Source of the DNA: Rhodovarius lipocyclicus
GTDB taxonomy: Bacteria > Pseudomonadota > Alphaproteobacteria > Acetobacterales > Acetobacteraceae
Assembly: GCF_009900765.1 (NCBI RefSeq)
Contig: NZ_JAAABL010000004.1
Coordinates: forward strand, 1-64,000
Direction of reading: 5' to 3'
Length of the DNA: 64,000 bases
Shown here: positions 40,894 to 50,074 of the stretch, piece by piece
Numbering within the stretch: position 1 is the stretch's first letter
How the letters are laid out: each line of letters begins with the position of its first letter
Translations under genes and position numbers: made by a program
Notes under the pieces: model-generated
Seen by the model: the letters and a program-made list of their open reading frames with translations, nothing else
Told to the model about the DNA's origin: nothing
Databases searched by the model: none

Positions 40894-41784
40894 TCAGTTC
40901 AGCAGCCCGGCGCCGACCATGGCCGCGCGCACCTGTTCCTTGACGGTGGCGCTGACCGGGGAGAGCGGCAGGCGGCAATGATCGCTGCCACGGCCGAGCA
41001 GGCTCGCGGCGTATTTCACGGGGCCGGGGGAGGTCTCGGCGAACATGGCGTCATGCACCGGCGTCAGGCGCTCCTGGATGCGCATGGCTTCCTTCACCTG
41101 GCCGTCGCGCCAGGCGCGGTGCAGTTCCGCGCACAGGCGCGGCGCGATGTTGGCGGTGACGGAGATGCAGCCATGCCCGCCGGCCGCCAGATGCGCCAGC
41201 GCCGTATGGTCCTCGCCCGAGAGCTGGATGAAATCCGCCCCGCAGGCGCGCGCCTGATGATAGGGGCGCGTCAGGTTCGCCGTCGCGTCCTTCACGCCCA
41301 CGATGTTCCGGTGCTTGGCCAGCCGGCCCATCGTCTCGGGCGTCATGTCCACCACCGAGCGCGCGGGGATGTTGTAGATGAACATCGGCAGATCGACCGC
41401 GTCGGCGATGGCGGAGAAATGCAGGAACATCCCCTCCTGCGTCGGCTTGTTGTAGTAGGGGGTGACGACCAGGATGGCGTCGGCCCCCACCTTCTGGGCA
41501 TGCAGGCCGAAATCGATCGCCTCGGCGGTGCTGTTGCTGCCGGCGCCCGCCATCACGGGCACGCGGCCGCGGGCGGTCTGCACCGTCAGCTCCACGATGC
41601 GCTTGTGTTCCTCATGCGACAGGGTCGGGCTTTCGCCCGTCGTGCCCACGGGGACCAGGCATTCGGTGCCCTCGGCGATCTGCCACTCGACGAAATCCAC
41701 GAAGGCTTTCTCGTCCAGCGCGCCATCGGCCGTCATGGGCGTGATGAGGGCCGTCATGGACCCCTGGAAGCGGCTGAGCGACAT
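40894..41784 (-). CDS. dapA: 4-hydroxy-tetrahydrodipicolinate synthase
   Basis: The 296-residue TIM-barrel enzyme shows VGTTGESPTLSHEEH, VTPYYNKPTQEG with the catalytic Tyr, and the Schiff-base Lys in GVKDATANL. It condenses pyruvate and aspartate semialdehyde for lysine and meso-diaminopimelate. It precedes smpB on the same strand (7-bp gap), a common alphaproteobacterial pairing, and is divergent from a lytic transglycosylase. Upstream in-frame sequence before the ATG at 41784 is not family-like. Confidence 0.96.
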   Translation of the reverse strand: MSLSRFQGSMTALITPMTADGALDEKAFVDFVEWQIAEGTECLVPVGTTGESPTLSHEEHKRIVELTVQTARGRVPVMAGAGSNSTAEAIDFGLHAQKVGADAILVVTPYYNKPTQEGMFLHFSAIADAVDLPMFIYNIPARSVVDMTPETMGRLAKHRNIVGVKDATANLTRPYHQARACGADFIQLSGEDHTALAHLAAGGHGCISVTANIAPRLCAELHRAWRDGQVKEAMRIQERLTPVHDAMFAETSPGPVKYAASLLGRGSDHCRLPLSPVSATVKEQVRAAMVGAGLLN

Positions 41785-41870
41785 TGTCGTGACTTTCTCC
41801 CGAGAAGATCGAATGAGATAGCTCCGGTGGGCCCCTCCAACAAGCAGGGATGAAGGGCTAGATAGGTGCC

Positions 41871-43820
41871 ATGCGCGCTTTGCTGTTGAGCCTTCCCCTG
41901 TTGACCGCCCTGGCGGCCGTCCATCCCGCCGCTGCCCAGACCCCACGGGAGGCCGGGCGGCTGGCGCTGACGGCGGCCAGCCAGAACCGCTGGGCGGAGG
42001 CCGAGGCCAATATCGACCGCGCCGACCCGCTGATCCGCAAGGCGCTGCTGTGGATGCGCCTGACCGCCCGCAACGCCCCGGCCACCGCGCCGGAGATCCT
42101 GGCCTTCGCCGAAAGCGCGCCCGACTGGCCGGGCCAGGACGCGCTGGCGCGCAACATGGAAGCCCTGCTGGAAACCAGCCCGGATGACGCGCTGGCGATC
42201 CGCTGGTTCGCCACCCGGCCGCCGCGCGGCCTCTCGGGCGCCTTGCGCTATGCCGATGCGCTGGCCAATGCCGGCCGCGCGCGCGAAGCGCAGGAGGCCG
42301 CCCGGCGCGGCTGGGCCGAAACCCCGGGCGATGCGGTGAACGAACCCGCCTTCCTGGAACGCCACGGCGCCCGGCTGACCCCCGAAACCCACGCCGCGCG
42401 GTTCGATCGCCTGGCCTATGCGCGCGATTTCTCCGCCGCCGCCCGGGTGCTGCCCTATCTGGACGCGAACCGGCAGGCGGTGGCGCAGCTGCGCCTGTCC
42501 TATGCCCAGGGCGGCGACCCGAACGCCAACGCGGCGCTGGCCGCGCGCGATGCCGGGGCCACGCTGGAACGCGCCCGCGCTCTGCGCAGCCGGGGCCAGG
42601 ATGTGGAAGCGGCCAACGCCTTCGCCGCCGGCGCCGCCAGCCAGCAGAACCTGACGCCCGAGGCCGCCCGCGCCATCTGGAACGAGCGCCAGCTGCTCGC
42701 CCGCCGGGCCCTGCGGCTGAACGACGACCGCACGGCCTATCAGCTGGTGGCCCAGCACGGCCAGCCTGGCCCCGGCGAGCCCCGGCAGGAAGCCGAATTC
42801 CTGGCCGGCTTCATCGCCCTGCAGCGGCTGAACCAGCCGCGCGAGGCCGCGGCCCATTTCGCCCGCGTGGCCGAGGGCAGCCAGGCCGCCATCACCCAGG
42901 CCCGCAGCGGCTATTGGCGCGGCCTGGCCCTGCTGCGCGCGGGCCAGCAGGCCGAGGCCCGGGCCGCCTTCAGCCAGGCCGCGAACTACCCGGTCACCTT
43001 CTATGGCCAGCTCGCCTCCGTGGCGCTGGGCGAAACCCCGGCGCGCCTGAATGAGCGCGTCCGCGCCGTGCACCCGCCCAGCCCCACGGCGCAGCAGACC
43101 AACAGCTTCAACGGGCGCGAACTCTCCCGCCTCGTGCTGCAACTGGCGGAGATGGGGGAAGGCCGGCGCGCCCGCCCCTTCCTGCTGGCGCTGGTCGAAT
43201 CGGCCACCCAGCCCTGGGAGCGCACGGCCGCCATCCAGCTGGCCGCCCGCACCGGCCGGCCGGAAAACCCGGTCTGGGTCGCCCGCCGCGCGGGCGTGGC
43301 CGGCGCCATGCTGCTGCCCGAGGGCTGGCCCAGCCCCTTCCCGGTGCAGAACCTGTCGGTGGAGCCCGCCCTGGTGCAGGGCATCACCCGCCAGGAAAGC
43401 AATTTCGACCCCGAGGCCATCAGCGGCGCCAATGCCCGCGGCCTGATGCAGCTGCTGCCCACCACCGCCGCCCAGGTGGCCCGCCGCATCAACACCCCGC
43501 ACCAGCTGCCCTGGCTGCAAGCCCGGCCGGAACACAACCTGCGCCTCGGCTCCGCCTATATCGGGCAGATGATCGACCGCTTCGGCGGGCACTGGCCCTT
43601 CGCCATCGCGGCCTACAACGCCGGGCCCGCCCGGGTGGACGAATGGCTGCAAACCTACGGCGACCCGCGCGGCAATGGCCCCTCCATGCTGGAATGGCTG
43701 GAACTGATCCCCTTCAACGAAACCCGCAACTACGTGCAGCGCGTGCTGGAAAACGTCGTCGTCTACCGCGCCCTCGCCGGCCAGGCGATGCCACACCCGA
43801 TGGCGCAGTACCTGCGCTGA
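41871..43820 (+). CDS. Soluble lytic murein transglycosylase (Slt70-like)
   Basis: The 649-residue periplasmic protein has a signal peptide (MRALLLSLPLLTALAAVHPAAAQ), a long alpha-superhelical Ala-rich domain (~25-470), and a C-terminal GH23 domain with catalytic Glu in GITRQESNFDPEA. The motifs ANARGLMQLLP and IAAYNAGPARVDEWL follow. It cleaves peptidoglycan to 1,6-anhydro-muropeptides. The divergent dapA supplies the diaminopimelate of the same polymer. The length fits Slt. Confidence 0.95.
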   Translation: MRALLLSLPLLTALAAVHPAAAQTPREAGRLALTAASQNRWAEAEANIDRADPLIRKALLWMRLTARNAPATAPEILAFAESAPDWPGQDALARNMEALLETSPDDALAIRWFATRPPRGLSGALRYADALANAGRAREAQEAARRGWAETPGDAVNEPAFLERHGARLTPETHAARFDRLAYARDFSAAARVLPYLDANRQAVAQLRLSYAQGGDPNANAALAARDAGATLERARALRSRGQDVEAANAFAAGAASQQNLTPEAARAIWNERQLLARRALRLNDDRTAYQLVAQHGQPGPGEPRQEAEFLAGFIALQRLNQPREAAAHFARVAEGSQAAITQARSGYWRGLALLRAGQQAEARAAFSQAANYPVTFYGQLASVALGETPARLNERVRAVHPPSPTAQQTNSFNGRELSRLVLQLAEMGEGRRARPFLLALVESATQPWERTAAIQLAARTGRPENPVWVARRAGVAGAMLLPEGWPSPFPVQNLSVEPALVQGITRQESNFDPEAISGANARGLMQLLPTTAAQVARRINTPHQLPWLQARPEHNLRLGSAYIGQMIDRFGGHWPFAIAAYNAGPARVDEWLQTYGDPRGNGPSMLEWLELIPFNETRNYVQRVLENVVVYRALAGQAMPHPMAQYLR

Positions 43821-43850
43821 TGAGGGCGGTCCGCTGCATGGGGCTGCTCA

Positions 43851-44103
43851 GGGGCTTCGCCCCCGAACCCCCAGCCAGGGGCGCTGCCCCCGGCACCCCC
43901 GCCAGGAGCCAGTGGCCCCTGGACCCCCTCGAGTTATCTGGAAGTTTGGGGAGGGGGCCACGGCAGGTCGTTTGCACCGAAGGGCGCTCAGGGCCCCCTC
44001 CCCAAACTTCCAGCTCCCGGTTTCCAAAGGCCTCCCGGCCTTTGGTGGGGGTGTCGGGGGCAAAGCCCCTGACTGGGGTCCGGAGCAAAGCCCCGGGGAG
44101 CGC
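43851..44103. repeat. Hairpin-rich intergenic element with a perfect 22-bp inverted repeat
   Basis: It begins with the hairpin GGGGC-TTC-GCCCC just after the transglycosylase. Its centre is an exact 22-bp inverted repeat at 43938-43959 and 43992-44013 (arm CTGGAAGTTTGGGGAGGGGG...) with a 32-base spacer. The right flank (TTCCAAAGGCCTCCCGGCC, TTTGGTGGGGG) resembles the flank of the TTGGCGC elements. There is no credible gene. It separates slt from pgpA. Confidence 0.75.
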
Positions 44104-44106
44104 CCC

Positions 44107-44535
44107 ATGAAGTGGATCGCCTCCATGGGCGGGGTCGGCTTCATCAGGCCGGCGCCGGGCACCTGGGGCAGTGCGCTGGTGTTGCCGGCGGTGCTGTTGG
44201 GCCCGGCCTTTTGCGCCTTGCTGGCCATTGTGCTGCTGGGCATTGGCCTGTGGTCGTTGAAGCGTCTGCCCGCCGCGCGGGAGGATGCGGGCTGGATCGT
44301 GATCGACGAGGGGGCGGGCCAGGCCCTGGCGTTGGCGGCCTTGCCGGGGTTTTCCTGGCTGGGGGTGGTGCTGGCCTTCGCGCTGTTCCGCCTGTTCGAC
44401 ATTACCAAGCCTGGCCCGGTGGGCTGGGCGGACCGGGTGAAGGGCCCCACCGGGGTGATGGCCGATGACGTGATCGCGGGCGGCATCGCGGGCGTGATCC
44501 TGCTGGGCGTGCAGTATGCGGGGTTTTCGCTGTAG
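44107..44535 (+). CDS. pgpA: Phosphatidylglycerophosphatase A
   Basis: The 142-residue membrane protein has the PgpA signature: GVGFIRPAPGTWGSA near the start, DAGWIVIDEGAGQALAL and FRLFDITKPGPVGWADRVKG. It dephosphorylates phosphatidylglycerophosphate to phosphatidylglycerol at the inner membrane. The ATG at 44107 directly follows the repeat element, and no strong ribosome site other than GGGGAG (about 44096) is seen. It sits 9 bp before pncC. Confidence 0.94.
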   Translation: MKWIASMGGVGFIRPAPGTWGSALVLPAVLLGPAFCALLAIVLLGIGLWSLKRLPAAREDAGWIVIDEGAGQALALAALPGFSWLGVVLAFALFRLFDITKPGPVGWADRVKGPTGVMADDVIAGGIAGVILLGVQYAGFSL

Positions 44536-44544
44536 CGTGGCGGG

Positions 44545-45036
44545 ATGCTGAACCCGCACACCCTCGATGACGCCGCCGCCCTGCTGACCGACATGCAGGC
44601 CCGCGCCCTGACGCTCGCCACCGCCGAGAGCTGCACCGGCGGCCTGATCGGCGGGGCGCTGACCGCCATCGCCGGCAGTTCCGCCACCGTGCTCGGTGGT
44701 TTCATCACCTATTCCAATGGCATGAAGCAGGCCGTGCTGGGCGTGCCGGCCGATATGCTGCGGAAATTCGGCGCGGTGTCGGAGCCGGTGGCCCGCGCGA
44801 TGGCCGAGGGCGCGCTGCGCGCCAGCGGGGCCGATATCGCGGTGGCCTGCACCGGCATCGCGGGCCCAGGCGGTGGCAGCCCGGGCAAGCCGGTGGGGCT
44901 GGTGCACATGGCCGCGGCGCGGAAGGGCCAGCCCACCCTGCATCTGGCCGAGGTCTTCCCCGGCGACCGCACGGCGGTGCGCGCGGCGACCGTTGACGCG
45001 GCGCTGGGGTTGGTCAGGGCCCAGATGGGGGCCTAA
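44545..45036 (+). CDS. pncC: CinA-family nicotinamide-nucleotide amidohydrolase
   Basis: The 163-residue protein corresponds to the C-terminal CinA/PncC domain alone: TLATAESCTGGLIGGALTAI, GGFITYSNGMKQAVLGV and ACTGIAGPGGGSPGKPVGLVH. It deamidates NMN to NaMN in the pyridine-nucleotide cycle. pgpA-cinA pairing is widespread in alphaproteobacteria. Its TAA stop overlaps the stop of the convergent Bug receptor by four bases, so no terminator fits between them. Confidence 0.94.
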   Translation: MLNPHTLDDAAALLTDMQARALTLATAESCTGGLIGGALTAIAGSSATVLGGFITYSNGMKQAVLGVPADMLRKFGAVSEPVARAMAEGALRASGADIAVACTGIAGPGGGSPGKPVGLVHMAAARKGQPTLHLAEVFPGDRTAVRAATVDAALGLVRAQMGA

Positions 45037-46001
45037 CCCTCCAGCCGCACATTCGCCACCCGGGCGACCTCGCCCCATTTGGCGATTTCCGCCCGGATGA
45101 AATCGGCGAAGCCCTCGGCGGTGGTGGGGTCCGGCACGGCGCCCATGGCGGTGATGCGCCCAGCCACTGCGGGCGTGCGCAGGATGGCCACCACCTCGCG
45201 GTTCAGCTTCTCGATGATGGGGGCGGGCGTGCCAGTGGGCATCACGATGCCCGACCAGCCCGCGCCGTCGAAGCCGGGCAGGATGGTCTCGGCGATGGTG
45301 CGCAGGTCGGGCAATGCCTCGATACGGCGCGCGGCGGTCACGGCCAGGGCCCGGGCGCGCCCGGCCTGGATATGCGGCAGGGCGCTGGCCGTGCTGTCGA
45401 ACATCAGCTGCACATTGCCCGCGATCAGGTCCGCGATGGCGGGGCCGGAGCCGCGATAGGGCACATGGGACATCTGCACCCCGGCGCGGTGGGCGAACAT
45501 CTCGGCCGTCATGTGCTGGCTGGTGGCGGGCCCCGCGGAGGCGAAGGGGAAATTCGGATTGGCCCGCAGGAAGGGGATCAGCCCCTCGATTTCCCGCACC
45601 TCGAAGGCCGGGTGCACGATGATGCACAGCGGGGTCATGAAGATGTTGGTCACCGCCGCGAAATCCCGCAGCGCGTCATAGGGCAGGCGCGGCAGCACGG
45701 AGGGGTTGATGCCGATCGTGCCGGAGGTGCCGATGCCCAGCGTGTAGCCATCCGGCGCCGCGCGGGCCACGGCCTCCATCCCCACCGCCCCCGCGCCGCC
45801 CGCGCGGTTTTCCACCACCACCCGCTGCGGCCAGCGGGTGGACAGCTGCTCGGCCACCAGCCGCGCGAACACATCCGCCGCCTGGCCGGGCGGAAAGGGC
45901 ACGATCATGCGGACGGGGCGGCTGGGATAGTCCTCCTGCGCCGAAACGGGGGAAACCAGCAAGGCAGGCGCGCACAGCGCCGCACGGCGGGTGAATGGCA
46001 T
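45033..46001 (-). CDS. Tripartite tricarboxylate transporter substrate-binding protein (Bug/TctC family)
   Basis: The 322-residue periplasmic receptor has the signal MPFTRRAALCAPALLVSPVSAQ, then RMIVPFPPGQAADVFARL, VVENRAGGAGAVG, YRGSGPAIADLIAGN and MPTGTPAPIIEKLN. These are standard Bug motifs. The ligand is unknown and no TctA/TctB partner is adjacent. GGAGGAA precedes the ATG at 46001. It is divergent from the isopropylmalate-type dehydrogenase gene, and the two may be co-regulated for one imported acid; that is inference. Confidence 0.9.
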   Translation of the reverse strand: MPFTRRAALCAPALLVSPVSAQEDYPSRPVRMIVPFPPGQAADVFARLVAEQLSTRWPQRVVVENRAGGAGAVGMEAVARAAPDGYTLGIGTSGTIGINPSVLPRLPYDALRDFAAVTNIFMTPLCIIVHPAFEVREIEGLIPFLRANPNFPFASAGPATSQHMTAEMFAHRAGVQMSHVPYRGSGPAIADLIAGNVQLMFDSTASALPHIQAGRARALAVTAARRIEALPDLRTIAETILPGFDGAGWSGIVMPTGTPAPIIEKLNREVVAILRTPAVAGRITAMGAVPDPTTAEGFADFIRAEIAKWGEVARVANVRLEG

Positions 46002-46108
46002 CGTCTTCCTCCAGTGTTCTTGGCCGGCAGAGTGCCGCACCGCGCTTGCCAGCGCCACCCGTCATGGGCAGGCTCGCCCCCCAAGGGGCACTAACAAAGG
46101 GGAACACC

Positions 46109-47179
46109 ATGAACCGGCTGGATATCGCCGTGCTGCCCGGGGACGGCATCGGGGTGGAGGTGACGGACGCGACGCTGGAGGTGCTGCGCCACGCGGGTGA
46201 GCGCCACGGCATCGGCCTGCGCTTCACCACGCTGAAGGCCGGCGCCTTCGCCTATCAGGAAACCGGGGAGGCGATGAGCGAGGAGGTGTTCGAGCGCGCG
46301 GCGCAGGCGGATGCCATCCTGCTCGGCGCCATGGGCTGGCCCGGCATCCGCATGGCCGACGGCACGGAGATCGCGCCCCAGCTCGACCTGCGCTTCCGGC
46401 TGAACCTGTATGCCGGGGTGCGGCCGATCCGCGCCATCCCCGGCATCCCCACCGTGCTGGCGGACCCCCGGGCCGCGAAGATCGACCTGGTGATCATCCG
46501 CGAAAGCACGGAGGGGCTGTTCTATTCCCGCGACCGCGGCGTGGTGACGCCGGGCTTCGCGGAGGAGATCCTGCGCATCACCCGGCCCACGACGGAGCGG
46601 CTGGCACGCTTCTCCTTCGCGCTGGCGCGGCAGCGGGCCAAGCCCGGCGGCGGCGTCACGCTGGTGGACAAGGCCAATGTGTTCCGCGCCTTCGCCTATA
46701 TGCGCGGCATCTTCGCGGAGGTCGCGCAGGACAACCGCGACATTCCCTTCGGCGCCCATTACGTGGATGCGATGGCGCTGGATTTCCTCCGCCGCCCCTG
46801 GGATTTCGACGTGCTGCCGACCGAGAACATGTTCGGCGACATCCTGTCCGACCTCGGCGCGGGGCTGATCGGCGGCATGGGCTTCGCGCCCAGCGCCGAT
46901 ATCGGCGACCACCACGCGGTGTTCCAGCCGAGCCATGGCACCGCCCCCGACATCGCGGGCAAGGGCATCGCCAACCCCACCGCCATGATCCTGTCGGCCG
47001 CCATGATGCTGGACTGGCTGGCGGAGGCTCGGGATGGCGGCCAGGCCTGCCGCGAGGCCGCCCAGGCGGTGCGCCAGGCGGTGGACACGGTCTTCGCCGC
47101 CGGGCTGCGCACCCCCGATCTGGGCGGCCCCGCCGGCACCAAGGCCGTGACCGAGGCGGTGATCGGCGCGCTGGCATGA
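46109..47179 (+). CDS. Isocitrate/isopropylmalate dehydrogenase family protein
   Basis: The 356-residue beta-decarboxylating dehydrogenase has IAVLPGDGIGVEVTDATLEVL, LRFRLNLYAGVRPI, IIRESTEGLFYSRDRG, VDAMALDFLRRP, NMFGDILSDLGAGLIGGMG and HGTAPDIAGKGIANP. It resembles LeuB and tartrate/malate dehydrogenases of the same family; substrate choice depends on the helix with ESTEGLFYS and is not settled here. It could in principle replace the frameshifted leuB. AAAGGGGAA precedes the ATG. The end overlaps the flavoprotein gene (ATGA). Confidence 0.9.
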   Translation: MNRLDIAVLPGDGIGVEVTDATLEVLRHAGERHGIGLRFTTLKAGAFAYQETGEAMSEEVFERAAQADAILLGAMGWPGIRMADGTEIAPQLDLRFRLNLYAGVRPIRAIPGIPTVLADPRAAKIDLVIIRESTEGLFYSRDRGVVTPGFAEEILRITRPTTERLARFSFALARQRAKPGGGVTLVDKANVFRAFAYMRGIFAEVAQDNRDIPFGAHYVDAMALDFLRRPWDFDVLPTENMFGDILSDLGAGLIGGMGFAPSADIGDHHAVFQPSHGTAPDIAGKGIANPTAMILSAAMMLDWLAEARDGGQACREAAQAVRQAVDTVFAAGLRTPDLGGPAGTKAVTEAVIGALA

Positions 47180-48657
47180 AGCGGCGGGCGCTGCTGCGGC
47201 AGGTGGCGGCGGTGGCGGGCACGGGGGCGGCGCTGGCCGTGCTCGGCGCGCTGGCGCCCGCCGCCGCCACGCCGCCCCGCCCCACCCTGCCGCCCCTGGC
47301 GGGCAAGCGCGCCCTGGTGCTGGGGGCGGGCGTCGCCGGGCTGGTCTGTGCCCTGGAACTGCACCGCGCGGGGGCCGAGGTGCTGGTGCTGGAGGCGGCA
47401 CCGCGCATCGGTGGCCGTTCCCTGACGCTGCGCGCCGGCGACACGCTGCATGAGGCCGACGGGCCCGAGCAGCGCGTGGGCTTCACCCAGGACCCCGCCT
47501 TCTACTTCAACGCGGGCCCGGCCCGCATCCCGCACCACCACCAGGGCATTCTGGGCTACTGCCGCGAACTGGCCGTGCCGCTGGAGGTGCTGGTCAACGA
47601 GAACCGCGCCGCCCGCGTGCAGGGTCATCCGTTGGGCCAGGTGAAGGCCGACCTGCGCGGCGTGGTGGCCGAACTGGCGCTGAAGGCGCTGGGCACCGGC
47701 CTGCTGGACGCCCCCGTCACCCCCGCCGAGACCGAGCGCCTGCGCGCCATGCTGCGCCATTTCGGCGCGCTGGACCGGCAGGGGCGGTATCGCGGCACCT
47801 CCCGCGCCGGCTGGGCCGAGGCACCGGGCATGACAGAAGGCCGCCGCCGCGCGCCGCTGCCGCTCGCCACCCTCGCGGACCCCGCCTTGTGGGCCAGCGC
47901 CGACTTCGCTGAGGGCGTGAACTACGCCGCCACCATGCTGGCCCCGGTGGGCGGCATGGACCGCATCGTGGCGGCGCTGGCCGCCGCCCTGCCGCCCTTC
48001 GCCATCCGGCTGGGCGTGCCCGTCACGGGGCTGGACCCCGCCCAGGGGTTGGCGCGCCTGGCCGATGGCCGCACCGAGCGCGGCGACATCGTCATCTCCG
48101 CCCTGCCGGCGCGGCATCTGGCCGAACTGCCGGGGCTGTCGGCCGAGCGCCGGGCCACGCTCGCCGCCATTCCCCAGGCGCCCTCGGCCAAGCTGGCGCT
48201 GGAGGCCCCGCGCTTCTGGGAGGCGCAGGGCCTGTATGGCGGCATCGCCTGGCTGCCTGAGAGCACCGTGACCCAGGCCTGGTATCCCTCCCACGGTTTC
48301 CACGCCCCGCGCGGCATCCTGCTCGGCGCCTATATCTGGGAGGAGGAGAAGGCCTTGCGCTTCGCGGCGCTGGCGCCGGCCGAACGCGCGGCGCTGGCGC
48401 TGTCCGAACTCTCGGCCCTGCACCCGGAATTGGCGGGGCAGGCCAGCGCGCCGGTCTCCGTCGCCTGGAACCGCATGCCCTGGGCGCGCTCGGCCTGGGC
48501 CGAATGGGCGCCCGGCACGCGAGAGGCGGCGCTGCCCGCCCTGACCGCGCCCGAGGGCCGGCTGCTGCTGGCCGGGGATTGGCTCAGCGCCCTGCCGGGC
48601 TGGCAGGAAGGGGCGGTGGCCAGCGCCTGGGGCGCGCTGGCACGGGTGCCGGGATAG
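47176..48657 (+). CDS. Flavin amine oxidase-like FAD-dependent oxidoreductase, exported
   Basis: The 493-residue protein has a twin-Arg signal-like start (MKRRALLRQVAAVAGTGAAL) and then the dinucleotide fold ALVLGAGVAGLVCALELHRA with VLVLEAAPRIGGRS, as in the monoamine oxidase/phytoene desaturase clan. The C-terminal FAD motif is EGRLLLAGDWLSALPGWQEGA. The substrate is unknown; amines or amino acids are typical for this family. It is coupled to the upstream dehydrogenase (ATGA). The N-terminal signal suggests Tat export with FAD already bound. Confidence 0.85.
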   Translation: MKRRALLRQVAAVAGTGAALAVLGALAPAAATPPRPTLPPLAGKRALVLGAGVAGLVCALELHRAGAEVLVLEAAPRIGGRSLTLRAGDTLHEADGPEQRVGFTQDPAFYFNAGPARIPHHHQGILGYCRELAVPLEVLVNENRAARVQGHPLGQVKADLRGVVAELALKALGTGLLDAPVTPAETERLRAMLRHFGALDRQGRYRGTSRAGWAEAPGMTEGRRRAPLPLATLADPALWASADFAEGVNYAATMLAPVGGMDRIVAALAAALPPFAIRLGVPVTGLDPAQGLARLADGRTERGDIVISALPARHLAELPGLSAERRATLAAIPQAPSAKLALEAPRFWEAQGLYGGIAWLPESTVTQAWYPSHGFHAPRGILLGAYIWEEEKALRFAALAPAERAALALSELSALHPELAGQASAPVSVAWNRMPWARSAWAEWAPGTREAALPALTAPEGRLLLAGDWLSALPGWQEGAVASAWGALARVPG

Positions 48658-48728
48658 GCGCGCCATGGGGCGCCTTGCCCATTGCACCCCATCCGCCCGG
48701 CCTGTATGCGGAGCCTTACCCGTACACC

Positions 48729-48912
48729 ACGCGGGAGAGAGGGTGGCCCCGAGTCACCCCGCCGAAGGCGCAACCGGCCCCCGGAACCGCTCAGGCAACA
48801 AGGGCCGCGTGGACAGGGAACTCTGGAAAGCCCGGCGCCTCACCGCGCCGGCACCGAAGGAGTAAGTGCGGGAAACCCCGCGCGAATCTCTCAGGTCCCG
48901 GGACAGAGGGGG
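48729..48912 (+). ncRNA. Tandem glycine riboswitch upstream of gcvT
   Basis: Two glycine aptamers can be read in series. The first (about 48729-48830) has GCGGGAGAGA, GCCGAAGGCGCAA, CCGCTCAGGCAACA and GGACAGGGAACTCTGG. The second (about 48831-48912) has GCACCGAAGGAGTAAGTGC, GAATCTCTCAGGT and GGGACAGAGGG. They end about 40 bases before the gcvT start. Glycine binding normally turns on the glycine cleavage operon, which lies directly downstream. The distances leave room for an expression platform over the gcvT ribosome site (GGAGG near 48945). Confidence 0.93.
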
Positions 48913-48953
48913 GTCACGAAACCCGTGCGCCGCACTTCGCGGCCGGAGGATGC

Positions 48954-50060
48954 GTGACCGAAACGGAAGCCCTGCTGGAAACCCCGCTGGCCAGCCTGCA
49001 CCGCGAATTGGGGGGCCGCATGGTCCCGTTCGCGGGCTATTCCATGCCCGTGCAATACCCCGCCGGCATCCTGACCGAGCATCTGCACACCCGTGCCGAG
49101 GCCGGGCTGTTCGATGTCTCCCACATGGGCCAGGCGGAGCTGGTGGGCGAGGGTGCCGCCGCCGCGCTGGAGGCGCTGACCCCCGCCGATGTGCAGGGAC
49201 TGAAGCCCGGCCGCCAGCGCTATGGCCTGCTGCTGAACGCCGAGGGCGGCATCGTGGACGATTTCATGGTGGCCAATTCCGCCGGGCGGCTGTTCCTGGT
49301 GGTGAATGCCAGCCGCAAGCATGTGGACCTGCCGCTGATCGCGGCAGCGCTGCCGGCCGGTGTCAGCCTGCGCCCCCTGCCCGACCGCGCGCTGCTGGCG
49401 CTGCAGGGCCCGGCCGCCGTGGCGGGGCTCGCCACGCTGGTGCCGGAAGTGGCCGCGCTCTCCTTCATGGGCGTTTGGGAAGGCGTGTGGCAGGGGCTGC
49501 CGCTCATCATCTCCCGCAGCGGCTATACCGGTGAGGATGGGGTGGAGATCTCCGTGCCCGCCGAGGCGGCGGAGGGGTTCGCCAAGCGTCTGCTGGCGCT
49601 GCCGGGCGTGCAGCCCGCGGGCCTCGGCGCGCGCGACAGCCTGCGGCTGGAGGCCGGGCTGTGCCTGTACGGCAATGACATCGACGAGACGACCAGCCCG
49701 GTCGAGGCCGCGCTGGTCTGGTCCATGGGCAAGCGCCGCCGCATGGCCTGGGATTTCCCGGGGGCGGAGCGCATCCGCGGCGAGCTGGACAACGGCACCA
49801 AGCGCCTGCGCGTGGGCATCCGCCCCGAGGGCCGCCAGCCCGCCCGCGCCCACACCCCCGTGCATGGCCCCGATGGCGCCCTGGCCGGTGAGATCACCTC
49901 CGGCGGTTTCGGCCCCTCGGTGAACGGGCCGGTCGCCATGGGCTATGTCGCCCGCGACCTGGCCGCCGATGGCACGGCGCTGACGCTGATGGTGCGCGGC
50001 AAGCCGCTCGCGGCCCGCGTCGCCCCCACCCCTTTCCACCCCCACCGCTACGCCCGCTGA
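48954..50060 (+). CDS. gcvT: Glycine cleavage system T protein (aminomethyltransferase)
   Basis: The 368-residue protein has [59 protein letters not shown] and [19 protein letters not shown], all GcvT landmarks for tetrahydrofolate and the H-protein. It releases ammonia and makes 5,10-methylene-THF from the aminomethyl-lipoyl arm. The GTG start follows CGGAGGATGC. It is the first gene of the riboswitch-controlled gcvT-gcvH-gcvP operon. Confidence 0.97.
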   Translation: MTETEALLETPLASLHRELGGRMVPFAGYSMPVQYPAGILTEHLHTRAEAGLFDVSHMGQAELVGEGAAAALEALTPADVQGLKPGRQRYGLLLNAEGGIVDDFMVANSAGRLFLVVNASRKHVDLPLIAAALPAGVSLRPLPDRALLALQGPAAVAGLATLVPEVAALSFMGVWEGVWQGLPLIISRSGYTGEDGVEISVPAEAAEGFAKRLLALPGVQPAGLGARDSLRLEAGLCLYGNDIDETTSPVEAALVWSMGKRRRMAWDFPGAERIRGELDNGTKRLRVGIRPEGRQPARAHTPVHGPDGALAGEITSGGFGPSVNGPVAMGYVARDLAADGTALTLMVRGKPLAARVAPTPFHPHRYAR

Positions 50061-50074
50061 GCAAGGAGCACCCC

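Noticed and set aside
40390-41000. tmRNA (ssrA) gene next to smpB
   Set aside because: The region is fully coding (smpB, dapA) and no tRNA-like ends or tag sequence were recognised.
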